From Actinomycetota bacterium (GTDB lineage: Bacteria; Actinomycetota; Thermoleophilia; Solirubrobacterales; Thermoleophilaceae), in contig VAWV01000167.1 in assembly GCA_005883295.1 (NCBI GenBank), positions 1 to 13,800 of the forward strand: a DNA stretch of 13,800 bases, in the 5' to 3' direction. Below are positions 1-7,517 of this stretch, in pieces; positions within the stretch are counted from its first letter, which is position 1; each line of letters begins with the position of its first letter. The notes beneath the pieces were generated by a model that was not told the DNA's origin, ran no database searches, and saw nothing but the letters and a program-made list of their open reading frames with translations. Made by a program: the position numbers and the translations under genes.

Positions 1-1
1 C

Positions 2-577
2 CCGAACGACCACACGCGAGGAGCGTCGCCCCATCACCACTCGCCGCGCGCGATGGTCGCGGACAACGACCTGGGGCTCGGCCAGGTCACCGACCTGATC
101 TCGCACTCGAAGTACTGGAAGGAGTCCGCGATCTTCGTGGTGGAGGACGACTCCCAGGACGGCTTCGACCACCAGGACGCGCATCGCATTCCTGCGTTCG
201 TGATGAGCCCCTACACAAGGCCGGGCGCGGTCATCCACACTCGCTACGACTTCCCGTCGGTGGTGCGCTCGGTGGAGTTGATCCTGGGGCTGCGGCCGAT
301 GAACCTGTTCGACGGGACCGCCACGCCGATGTACGACGCGTTCACCCCGACGCTTCAGAACATCGCGCCGTTCTGTGCCGTGCCGGCCACCTATCCGCTG
401 CTCGAGGAGAACCCGGCCAGTCCGAGGTCAGCCGTCGCCCGCCGCTCCCTGCGCTACGACACGCACGTGCCGGATCGGATCACCCAGCGCCTCCTCGACG
501 AGGTGCTGTGGAAGTCGGTGCGCGGCGCACACTCGACGGTCCCGCCGGCCGGGCCCAACGCCGACGCAGGTGGGTAG
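2..577 (+). CDS. Phosphoesterase family protein (acid phosphatase/phospholipase C type), C-terminal part
   Basis: The frame is open from the left edge, so the gene starts upstream and only about 191 C-terminal codons are present. The visible part matches the C-terminal half of the phosphoesterase family PF04185, enzymes that hydrolyse phosphate esters or phospholipids, usually outside the cell. Seen at the start is a PNDHT motif, then MVADNDLGLG, then a YWKESAIFVVEDD block followed by QDGFDHQDAHR. In this family the NDHT and EDD/DH residues bind the catalytic metals. Next come the PAFVMSPYTRPG and SVELILGLRPM segments that close the fold. The roughly 65 residues after DAFTP are a poorly conserved tail, ending in TAG at 575-577. 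The ATG at 53 is internal, because the homologous NDHT motif lies before it. No clear hairpin terminator follows. The substrate cannot be told from sequence. Confidence 0.85.
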   Translation, partial: PNDHTRGASPHHHSPRAMVADNDLGLGQVTDLISHSKYWKESAIFVVEDDSQDGFDHQDAHRIPAFVMSPYTRPGAVIHTRYDFPSVVRSVELILGLRPMNLFDGTATPMYDAFTPTLQNIAPFCAVPATYPLLEENPASPRSAVARRSLRYDTHVPDRITQRLLDEVLWKSVRGAHSTVPPAGPNADAGG

Positions 578-709
578 CTGAGCGCACTCGGCTAGCTGCG
601 GCTGGCGCGCTCTCGAACAGTAGGAATCGCGGACGCGGCGCTGTCCAATCCGCTTTGGGTCGCGCCGGCCCGATCCGCCAAATGGGTTAGAGGTCCGGAG
701 GGTGACCAG

Positions 710-723
710 GGGTCGTACGACCC
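710..723. promoter_or_regulatory. Perfect 14-bp palindrome, operator candidate
   Basis: GGGTCGTACGACCC reads identically on both strands and has no spacer. It ends 3 bases before the candidate -35 box at 727 and lies 116 bases before the TTG start at 840. A perfect dyad of this size directly upstream of a promoter is typical of a binding site for a dimeric regulator of the TetR or MarR kind. No regulator gene is in the window, so the partner is unknown. Confidence 0.4.
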
Positions 724-726
724 AGC

Positions 727-755
727 TTGCGTCTCAGCACGAGTCGGGTTAGGGT
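727..755 (+). promoter_or_regulatory. Candidate sigma-70-type promoter for the 840-5043 unit
   Basis: A -35-like TTGCGT (727-732) and a -10-like TAGGGT (750-755, fitting the actinobacterial TANNNT pattern) are separated by exactly 17 bases. Transcription would start near 762, leaving a leader of about 78 nt that contains the hairpin at 801-823. The match is moderate, and GC-rich DNA gives chance hits. Its position between the palindrome and the hairpin is the main support. Confidence 0.35.
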
Positions 756-800
756 TGGTTCAGACCCAAAGGGGACAGTTGCCCGAGTTGGGATTGGCTT

Positions 801-823
801 GCTCCAGGAAGGCCACCTGGAGC
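801..823 (+). promoter_or_regulatory. Leader inverted repeat upstream of the PKD-protein gene
   Basis: Arms GCTCCAGG (801-808) and CCTGGAGC (816-823) are perfect 8-bp complements around a 7-nt loop. The hairpin ends 16 nt before the TTG start at 840, just ahead of the GGGG ribosome binding site at 831-834. It could modulate translation or stabilise the 5' end of the message, or be a second protein-binding dyad. No function is shown. Confidence 0.4.
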
Positions 824-839
824 CAGAAAAGGGGTCACC

Positions 840-3014
840 TTGGGACCAGGACTCGCGAAGTGGTGTACTGCAGCATGCTGCGCGGCGCTCGCCGTCGCCG
901 CGCTCGGGGTCCCCATGGCGCAGGCGATCCCGCCGATAGTCGGGCCGGTCTACCCGATGCCGGGCTACAGCGGCTCGGGCCACGGCGGGGCCAGCTGCGT
1001 GTCCTCGGGCGGGAGCGACGCCCGTCAGTCGGGCGGGGTCACGTGGACCTTCGGCGGCGGTGGTGCCGCCCAATCCACGTCGCAGAGCTGCAACGACACC
1101 TTCACGAGCCCAGCGACGCAGCCGGGCTTCGACACCACGCGCTTCCAGAGCCTCTACTGGGGGATCGACGGCTCGAAGCTGCCCACCTTCACGGTCAACC
1201 CCGCCGACGGCGCCTCGCTCGTCACTGCCTCGGCAAGCGGACCGATGACATTCAGCTCGGCGGACTCGAACCTGAGTCAGGGACTCCTCGTCTATAAGGG
1301 CGCGGGGGATTCCACCTACACGACGACCCTCCACTTCACGACCACGAGCAACCCCTCGACCCCGGTGGCCCTCGTTGACGCCAGCACCGTGGGGATCGCC
1401 GCCGCCTCGAACATCGGGGGAGTGGTGCGGGTCACCTCCCAGCTGCAGAACTTCAACGTGAAGATCGAGGCGAAGAGGAGCGGGACCCCGCTCGCCACCC
1501 TCTACGGCACCACCTGCGACTGCAGGTCGCAATGGGACCTGTACGCAGGGTTCTACTACGTCGACCTGCCGCCGACCGGCGACTTCACGTACTCGACCCC
1601 TGCCAACCACGAGCCCGTGACCCTCACGGCGGGGACGCTGAGCGATCCCGACGGGACGGTGGCGAGCTACAGCTGGGACCTGAACGGGGACGGCGCGTAT
1701 GGGGATCAGGCCAACGTCGCGAGTCCCTCAACAGCCACCCTTGGCCCCGGGGACCACACCGTCGGCCTCGAGATCGTGGACGACAACGGAACGAAGACGG
1801 ACGTGACGCACACGATCCACATCGACAACGCCGAGCCCACCGGCGACTTCTCACCGGCGAGCACGCCCGTGAACCACCAGCCCATCACCCTCCACGCGAC
1901 CGTCAGCGACCCCGATCAGGGTCTATCGGCCGCCCCAACATATACGTGGGACCTCAACAACGACAACACGTTCGGTGACGGCAGCTTCGACAACTCGGAC
2001 GCCTCCGTCACCTTCGGCCCCGGCGATCACAAGGTCGTCCTGCGCGTCACCGACTCCGACGGCAAGTCGGTGGACGTGCCCAAGACGATTCACATCGACA
2101 ACACGCTGCCCACGGGCGCCTTCTCAGTCGGCACGCCGCTCAATCACACGCCGGTCACGTTCCACGCGACCGGGCCGAACGGCACGGGGTCGCCGGCCGA
2201 TCCCGATCAGGATCCGAACGGCGCGGCACCGACCTATTCCTGGGACCTGAACGGCGACGGCACCTACGGTGACAGCGCCGGTGCCGACGTGCAGCAGGCC
2301 TTCGGCCCCGGCCTCCACACGGTGGGGCTCGAGATCGTGGACTCGGACGGCGGCAAGACGCACATCATCCATCAGTTCACGATCACCGACGCGAAGCCCA
2401 CCGCCGACTTCTCGTGCAGCCCGGCGGTTCCGGGGGCCGGCCAGACGGTGACGTGCACGGCGTCCGACTCCGACCCCGACCACGTCGCCGGGGATCCGGC
2501 CCTGATCGAGAAGTGGGACTGGAACGGCAACGGGACCACGAACGACCCGACGGACAAGGCCGGGCACGTGGTCGTCGGCCACTTCACGGTCGGCTCACAC
2601 AAGATCTCCTTGCACGTGATCGACGGTGACGGCGGAGAGACCGTGGCCACGCACACGCTCGTGGTCAAGGACAAGACGCCCCCGAAGGTCTCGATCTCGA
2701 TCCCGGCTCAGAAGCTGCAGACCGCGTTGAAGAGCGGCATCCTGGCCTCCTTCGCCTCGAACGAGCCGGCCACTTCCAAGCTCACGCTCACGCTCAGCTC
2801 GAAGATGGGCAAGGCTCTGAAGCTGACCGGAGCGATCGGTTCCGCTTCGCCGAAGCTCACACGCGCGGGCTACGTCAAGTTCACGGTCGCGATCTCCAAG
2901 ACCGCGCAGGGCAAGCTCAAGGGCCTGAAGAGCGTCGACTTCGTCCTGGCCGGTACCGCGCGCGACAGCGCTGGCAATATTTCTAAGCTGAGCAAGAGCT
3001 TCACGCTGAAGTAG
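840..3014 (+). CDS. Secreted protein with four PKD-like domains
   Basis: 724 residues, read from TTG. This is the only usable start: the frame upstream closes at a TAG (750-752) with no ATG, GTG or TTG between, and GGGG lies at 831-834. The next ATG (codon 26) would delete the signal peptide. Residues 1-29 form a signal peptide with a likely cut after AQA. Residues 30-243 are a beta-rich, Ser/Thr/Gly-rich region I do not recognise, with a paired-cysteine CDC segment near its end. Four PKD-like Ig domains follow (about 244-330, 331-421, 422-517, 518-611). Each has a W-D-x-N core such as WDLNGDG and ends in a V(D/H)xDxG-like strand. Residues 612-724 are a beta-rich C-terminal domain opening with TPPKVS. 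No sorting signal or membrane anchor is visible. PKD domains usually mediate extracellular protein or polysaccharide contact. It is probably cotranscribed with the next gene, 43 nt downstream. Confidence 0.85.
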   Translation: MGPGLAKWCTAACCAALAVAALGVPMAQAIPPIVGPVYPMPGYSGSGHGGASCVSSGGSDARQSGGVTWTFGGGGAAQSTSQSCNDTFTSPATQPGFDTTRFQSLYWGIDGSKLPTFTVNPADGASLVTASASGPMTFSSADSNLSQGLLVYKGAGDSTYTTTLHFTTTSNPSTPVALVDASTVGIAAASNIGGVVRVTSQLQNFNVKIEAKRSGTPLATLYGTTCDCRSQWDLYAGFYYVDLPPTGDFTYSTPANHEPVTLTAGTLSDPDGTVASYSWDLNGDGAYGDQANVASPSTATLGPGDHTVGLEIVDDNGTKTDVTHTIHIDNAEPTGDFSPASTPVNHQPITLHATVSDPDQGLSAAPTYTWDLNNDNTFGDGSFDNSDASVTFGPGDHKVVLRVTDSDGKSVDVPKTIHIDNTLPTGAFSVGTPLNHTPVTFHATGPNGTGSPADPDQDPNGAAPTYSWDLNGDGTYGDSAGADVQQAFGPGLHTVGLEIVDSDGGKTHIIHQFTITDAKPTADFSCSPAVPGAGQTVTCTASDSDPDHVAGDPALIEKWDWNGNGTTNDPTDKAGHVVVGHFTVGSHKISLHVIDGDGGETVATHTLVVKDKTPPKVSISIPAQKLQTALKSGILASFASNEPATSKLTLTLSSKMGKALKLTGAIGSASPKLTRAGYVKFTVAISKTAQGKLKGLKSVDFVLAGTARDSAGNISKLSKSFTLK

Positions 3015-3046
3015 TCGCGCGCAGCGACGCAACCGCAAATTGAGAC

Positions 3047-3052
3047 AGGGGA
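3047..3052 (+). promoter_or_regulatory. Ribosome binding site selecting TTG 3058
   Basis: AGGGGA sits 5 nt before TTG 3058. The in-frame TTG at 3040 lies before this site and so is unlikely to be the start. The arrangement copies the one at 831-840, where GGGG is followed 5 nt later by TTG. Confidence 0.6.
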
Positions 3053-3057
3053 TTACG

Positions 3058-5043
3058 TTGATCCGTTCATCGATCTGCACGTTTTCAATGGCCTGCGCGC
3101 TAGCCGCGCTCGCCGCCGCCCCAGCCGCCATGGCCGACTGGCACGAGCCCGTCGGCGGCGCGAGTCCAATCAACGAGTCGTCGACCCGCAACAGCGGCAA
3201 CGTCAACCTGGCGACGATCCTCGGCGTTCCGTTCGTCGCCTGGAACGAGGACACGACTCAGCAGGGCCAGGGCAGCTCGAGCACCATCCACGTGGCGCAG
3301 CTGGCCAGTAACGGCCTGAGCTGGCAGAAGGTCGCAGATGCGGGCGCTCACCCGATCAGCCTGCTCGGATCGACGTCGTCGGACAACCCGTCGGTCACCG
3401 GAGTCGGCGGCGCGCCGTGGGTCGCCTGGCAGGAGGGCGTCACGCAGACCGACACCGAGATCCGCGTGGCGCATCCGAACGGTGCGGGCACCGCATGGAC
3501 GGAGGTCCCGCCGGCGCCGGCCAACCCCAGCCTGAACAACATCAACCACCCGATCAACCACGACCGGGCGGCGACGGATGGCGGCGGGAACGCCGCGTAC
3601 CCGACGCTGCGCGGCGACGGTACGGGACATCCATTCGTGTCCTTCTTCGAGGCCGATCCTGGCTCCGGCTCGCTGTTCTTCGGCAACAACTTCAACCCGG
3701 CCGAGATCTGGGTGGACAAGCTCAACGCCAACGGAGACGGCTGGGATGAGGTGGGCGGTGGGCCGGCCAACCCCGACCCGACTCACGACGCCGCATTTCC
3801 GCGGATGACGGTGGTGGGCGGGGTCCCGTGGGTGGTGTTCTTCCAGGTGGCGATCCAGAACAACAACCCGGCGCTCACGATCGGCGTGTCACATCTCAGC
3901 GCCGACGGGCAGAGCTGGGTGCAGCTGCCGGCGGTCGCATCCGGGAACCCGAACGAGTTCAGCAACGCGGACATCCAGAACGTCGGCGGAACTCCCTACG
4001 TGGCGTTCGGGGACAACGGCGGATCTGGCAACCACCGCATCGCGGTCTACAAGCTCAACTCCCAGGGCAACGGCTGGGACGTGGTGGGCGGCGGCCCCGC
4101 CAGTTCGGCCTCCGGCGACGCCGATCACGCGAGCCTCACCGGCATCGGCGGCGCGCCGTGGGTGAGCTGGCGTGACAGCTCGACCAGCAGTTCCGCCAAG
4201 CTCATCCGCGCCGCACGGCTCGTGGGCGGGGTCTGGCAGCAGGCCGGCAGCTCGGCCAACGCCGACTCTTCGCATCCCGCCGACTTCGGCCCGTCGCTGG
4301 CCAACGTCGGCGGCATCCCGTGGGCCGCGTTCGGCGAGAATGACCTGACGACCCCAGGACAGAACGGGCCCGGGTGCTGCGACCAGGCGCGGGTCAGCCG
4401 CCTCGAGCCAACGTTCCTCCTCACGAGGGGGGACGCGAGCGACAGGTCCGCCGCGCTGCTGACAAAGGTCCAGACGTTCGGGCTTCCGTTCCGGGTGGGC
4501 TTCAAGTGGGGGCCGGGCAAGACCCTCATCCACACCACGCCCACGAGTCCGATGAGCGACGACCCGGACTACGCGTTCAAGGAGATCACGGGGCTGAGCC
4601 CGAGCTCGCTGTACACGTTCGAGCCGTTCGCGACGGCCGGTACTCCGCTGCCGCTCGTCGTGGGATCGACCGACGCATTCGTGACCCAGTCGACTCCGTC
4701 GACCGGGCCGAAGGGCCCGCCGGGTCCGCGCGGCACGCCGGGACACAACGCGAAGCTGTTCGTCGCGATCATCCACGCGCCCCGGCACGTCCACAGGGGC
4801 AAGCACGTGAAGCTGCGGTACGTGGTGGACGAGGACGCGGCGGTCACCCTCAGGGTCACCGACGCGCAGGGCAATCGGGTCGCCCGGGTCGTGCGGTTCC
4901 CGCACGCCGGCAAGCACAAGATCACGTGGGACGGCCTGGTCGGCGGGAGTCCTCCGCCCAGCGGTCTCTACAAGTTCACGCTGACCGCGCATGTCGGCGG
5001 ACAGACCGACAGGGACGCGGTGAAGGTCCGGCTGATCGACTGA
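3058..5043 (+). CDS. Secreted seven-repeat beta-propeller-like protein with collagen-like linker and FlgD-type Ig domain
   Basis: 661 residues from TTG 3058 (a longer frame opens at TTG 3040). Residues 1 to about 25 are a signal peptide with a likely cut after AMA. Residues 26 to about 430 carry seven copies of a motif of the form GGxP(W/Y/F)V(A/S)(W/F). Its proline falls at residues 58, 120, 192, 257, 313, 367 and 421, a spacing of 54-72 residues, as expected for the blades of a seven-bladed propeller. Most copies are preceded by a G-x-x-W (V/E)-V-GGGPA type strand. Residues 435-549 resemble a fibronectin-III-like domain. GPKGPPGPRGTPG at 550-562 is a short collagen-like linker. About 589-661 matches the FlgD-type Ig fold (TLRVTDAQG, ITWDG, SGLYKFTL). 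No catalytic residues are apparent, so a binding or structural surface role is inferred. A strong terminator follows. Confidence 0.82.
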   Translation: MIRSSICTFSMACALAALAAAPAAMADWHEPVGGASPINESSTRNSGNVNLATILGVPFVAWNEDTTQQGQGSSSTIHVAQLASNGLSWQKVADAGAHPISLLGSTSSDNPSVTGVGGAPWVAWQEGVTQTDTEIRVAHPNGAGTAWTEVPPAPANPSLNNINHPINHDRAATDGGGNAAYPTLRGDGTGHPFVSFFEADPGSGSLFFGNNFNPAEIWVDKLNANGDGWDEVGGGPANPDPTHDAAFPRMTVVGGVPWVVFFQVAIQNNNPALTIGVSHLSADGQSWVQLPAVASGNPNEFSNADIQNVGGTPYVAFGDNGGSGNHRIAVYKLNSQGNGWDVVGGGPASSASGDADHASLTGIGGAPWVSWRDSSTSSSAKLIRAARLVGGVWQQAGSSANADSSHPADFGPSLANVGGIPWAAFGENDLTTPGQNGPGCCDQARVSRLEPTFLLTRGDASDRSAALLTKVQTFGLPFRVGFKWGPGKTLIHTTPTSPMSDDPDYAFKEITGLSPSSLYTFEPFATAGTPLPLVVGSTDAFVTQSTPSTGPKGPPGPRGTPGHNAKLFVAIIHAPRHVHRGKHVKLRYVVDEDAAVTLRVTDAQGNRVARVVRFPHAGKHKITWDGLVGGSPPPSGLYKFTLTAHVGGQTDRDAVKVRLID

Positions 5044-5072
5044 CCTGCGGCCGCTGAGGCGCGGCCGCAGGT
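5043..5072. terminator. Strong bidirectional hairpin between convergent genes
   Basis: Arms ACCTGCGGCCGC (5043-5054) and GCGGCCGCAGGT (5061-5072) pair perfectly over 12 bp around a 6-nt loop. The stem begins at the last base of the TGA of the plus-strand gene and ends 12 bases before the stop codon of the minus-strand gene at 5085. There is no T-tract, which is common for terminators in GC-rich actinobacteria. The symmetry allows it to act on both converging transcripts. Confidence 0.75.
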
Positions 5073-5084
5073 TCACAAGGGGGA

Positions 5085-5867
5085 TCAGGGCAGTACCGTC
5101 GCGTACAGCTCGGCGCCGGATTTCAGCGTCGAGACCGCCGCGCCGTCCGACTCGACTAAGAGGGCAATCTTGAAGGTGCCCGTGAGGAGACCCGTAGGCA
5201 CCGCGATCCAGCCGCCGCCGATGGTGCCGTCGTTGATCACGCCCACGCTCGAACCCGGCGCGGTCTGCTTGGTGACGTAGCTGGTCGAGGTCGTCGCGAA
5301 CACCCGGCCGATCGTGATCCCGCCTGCGCTGTCCTGCTCGATGAGATTCACCGAGGCCGTGTGTGCCGCGTTGCTCGTCTTGAGGTCACCGTTCGCGTAC
5401 ACGGCGATGAGCATCCTCTGGCGCGGCACCTGGACGGTCACCTCCAGTGCCTTGACGACGAAGGACGAGGGGACGTCGCCGTTCTGGCGCGCGTAGCCGG
5501 TGAAGGAGGCCTGCTGCGGGCCCACGGCCCCGTCGGCGAGCGCCGGCGCCGGGTACTTGCCCGCCAGCACGCCGCCGGCCGCGTCGCCATGGCGGACGAA
5601 GCTGGACGAGTCGGCCCCGTCGAGCCGGTCGGCGTTCGCGGCTTTGTCGGCCGGTCGCAGGAACTGGTGTTTCGCTACGTCGACGGCTGTGAGCGAGCGA
5701 TTCTTGACCTTTGGCCCTGTGACCGCGTTCTTCTTCAGCTGCGTCGTACCGACGCTGTTGGCGGGAAGCTTGAGGGCCGCGTAGGCGCCGCCTCCCAGTG
5801 CCAAGAACAGGGCCAGCGTCGCGGTGACGTTGGCATAAGTCAAGCGCGCCCCTAAACGAGCGAGCAT
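5085..5867 (-). CDS. Membrane-anchored surface protein of a Thermoleophilia-type family
   Basis: 260 residues from the ATG at 5867, with GGAGGA (5876-5881) 8 nt upstream. Residues about 10-31 are one hydrophobic segment (signal peptide or anchor). It is followed by LPANSVGTTQLKKNAVTG and KVKNRSLT, a repeat-like head that I associate with abundant paralogous proteins of Solirubrobacterales. ADRLDGADSSSF (79-90) and GGVLAGKYPAPALADGAV (98-115) follow. The second resembles the GGxLxGxYPxPxIAxGAV segments of tail-fibre-like and bacterial surface proteins. Residues about 130-260 form a beta-rich C-terminal domain without recognisable catalytic residues. Exported location is well supported. The function is unknown and structural or adhesive at a guess. 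It is transcribed alone, convergent with the propeller gene and 174 nt downstream of the gabD stop. Confidence 0.82.
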   Translation of the reverse strand: MLARLGARLTYANVTATLALFLALGGGAYAALKLPANSVGTTQLKKNAVTGPKVKNRSLTAVDVAKHQFLRPADKAANADRLDGADSSSFVRHGDAAGGVLAGKYPAPALADGAVGPQQASFTGYARQNGDVPSSFVVKALEVTVQVPRQRMLIAVYANGDLKTSNAAHTASVNLIEQDSAGGITIGRVFATTSTSYVTKQTAPGSSVGVINDGTIGGGWIAVPTGLLTGTFKIALLVESDGAAVSTLKSGAELYATVLP

Positions 5868-5875
5868 TTTGCGAG

Positions 5876-5881
5876 TCCTCC
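5876..5881 (-). promoter_or_regulatory. Shine-Dalgarno site of the anchored surface protein
   Basis: On the minus strand GGAGGA lies 8 nt before the ATG at 5867. It is the best Shine-Dalgarno match in the window and fixes this start. A short dyad (5890-5904, TGGGG/CCCCA arms with a 5-nt loop) lies just upstream of it in the leader. Confidence 0.65.
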
Positions 5882-6041
5882 AAGCTACGTGGGGTCAGTC
5901 CCCAGGGCGGACACTACTGCAGGCGGTTGCTCTTGGCCACTCCTCGGGCTACGGCCGATCGGAAGGGCGTTTCTGCAAGGAAGCGTGGCCCAGGTGCGGT
6001 CCCTTCCGGCCACCGTTCTCCTGCACGGCTGAGCACCGGCG

Positions 6042-7517
6042 TCACAGGTTCACCGCCACGTACTTCGTCTCGAGGTACTCCTCGATCCCCTCGCGGCCCC
6101 CCTCGCGACCGAACCCCGACTGCTTCACGCCGCCGAAGGGCGCGGCCGGGTTGGACACCATTCCCTGGTTGAGGCCGATCATGCCGGTCTCGAGCGCCTC
6201 GCACACGCGCAGGGCGCGCTTGAGGTCGCGCGTGTAGACGTACGCCACGAGGCCGTACTCAGTGTTGTTGGCCGCCGCCACGGCGTCCTCCTCGGAGTCG
6301 AACGAGGCCACCGGCGCGACCGGGCCGAAGATCTCCTCCTTGAGCAAGTTCGCGCCGTCGGGGACGTCCGCCAGCACGGTGGGGTCGTAGAAGTACCCGG
6401 CGCCGTCGCGGGGGTGACCGCCGACCAGAGCATGGGCGCCGCGGCCGACCGCGTCCCCGACGAGCTCCGAGACCTTGCTCCGCTGGTCGTCGTCGATCAG
6501 CGGCCCGACCTCAACGCCCTCCTCGGTGCCGCGTCCCACCTTCATCGAGCCCATCCGCTCGGCCAGCTTCTCGGCGAACTCGCTCGCCACGCCGTCTGCC
6601 ACGTGGAAGCGGTTGGCCGCGGTGCAGGCCTCGCCGATGTTCCGCATCTTCGCGATCACGGCGCCCTCGACGGCGGCGTCCACGTCGGCGTCGTCGAACA
6701 CAAGGAACGGCGCGTTGCCGCCCAGCTCCATCGACACCTTGAGGATCTGCTCGGCGGCCTGCTCGATCAGCTTGCGGCCGACCTCGGTGGAGCCGGTGAA
6801 GGACAGCTTCCGGGTCCGCGAATCCTTGATTAACGGCTCCATGACCGATCCCGACGACGAGCTCGTGATCACGTTGAGCACGCCGCCCGGCAGCCCGGCC
6901 TCCTCGAGGATCTGCGCCAGCGCGAGCATCGACAGCGGCGTCTGCGAGGCGGGTTTCATCACCATGGTGCACCCGGCCGCGATCGCCGGCCCGATCTTGC
7001 GGGTACCCATGGCGAGGGGGAAGTTCCACGGCGTGATCAGCACGCACGGGCCCACCGCCTGCTTCATCACGAGGAGTCGGCCGGCGCCGTTCGGGGCCAC
7101 CGAGTAGCGGCCCTCGATCCGCACGGCCTCCTCCGCGAACCAGCGGAAGAACTCGGAGCCGTACGTGATCTCGGCCTCCGACTCCTTGATCGTCTTGCCC
7201 ATCTCGAGCGTCATCAGGAGGGACAGGTCGTCCTTGCGCTCGGTGATCAGCTCCCACGCGCGCCGCAGGATCTCGCCGCGGTCGCGTGGCGGCGTCTCCT
7301 GCCACTCGGCCTGGGTCTCGTCGGCCGCCGCCAGCGCGGCGAACGCGTCGTCCACGGTCGCGTCCGCCACGTCGCACAGGGACTCGCCCGTGGCGGGGTC
7401 CTCGACCGCGAGGGTCGCGCCCTCGGATCCGTCGCGCCACTCGCCGCCGATGTACAGCTGCTTGCGTACCCCGTCGATGACCTTCTGCTCTGTCTCGTTC
7501 TTCACCGCTGTAGTCAT
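6042..7517 (-). CDS. gabD: Succinate-semialdehyde dehydrogenase (aldehyde dehydrogenase superfamily)
   Basis: 491 residues, the normal length for the family. It oxidises succinate semialdehyde to succinate with NAD(P)+ in the cytoplasm. The ALDH hallmarks are all present: PWNFP with the oxyanion Asn at 165, Lys188 in MVMKPA (cofactor), SFTGSTEVG at 239-247, the general base Glu264 in MELGGNAP, and the nucleophile Cys298 in GEACTAANR. EEIFGPVAPV and GFGREGG lie near the C-terminus. The KMRNxGEAC context and overall sequence fit the GabD/SSADH branch better than betaine or acetaldehyde dehydrogenases, but substrate calls in this superfamily are never certain. The ATG at 7517 overlaps the TGA of the upstream gene (ATGA), so translation is probably coupled. 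The frame stays open upstream of 7517 only as a shadow of the preceding gene. Confidence 0.88.
   Translation of the reverse strand: MTTAVKNETEQKVIDGVRKQLYIGGEWRDGSEGATLAVEDPATGESLCDVADATVDDAFAALAAADETQAEWQETPPRDRGEILRRAWELITERKDDLSLLMTLEMGKTIKESEAEITYGSEFFRWFAEEAVRIEGRYSVAPNGAGRLLVMKQAVGPCVLITPWNFPLAMGTRKIGPAIAAGCTMVMKPASQTPLSMLALAQILEEAGLPGGVLNVITSSSSGSVMEPLIKDSRTRKLSFTGSTEVGRKLIEQAAEQILKVSMELGGNAPFLVFDDADVDAAVEGAVIAKMRNIGEACTAANRFHVADGVASEFAEKLAERMGSMKVGRGTEEGVEVGPLIDDDQRSKVSELVGDAVGRGAHALVGGHPRDGAGYFYDPTVLADVPDGANLLKEEIFGPVAPVASFDSEEDAVAAANNTEYGLVAYVYTRDLKRALRVCEALETGMIGLNQGMVSNPAAPFGGVKQSGFGREGGREGIEEYLETKYVAVNL

Noticed and set aside
4705..4743. The GPKGPPGPRGTPG stretch as a full collagen-like domain
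   Set aside because: It has only about four Gly-x-y triplets, too few for a triple helix, so it is treated as a linker.
3889..5076. A 395-codon minus-strand frame opposite the propeller gene
   Set aside because: It has no recognisable motif and Arg/Pro-rich shadow composition. The plus strand carries a signal peptide and seven regular repeats.
5961..6041. Hairpin terminator behind gabD
   Set aside because: Only GGAAG/CTTCC arms with a long loop were found. This is not better than chance in this base composition.
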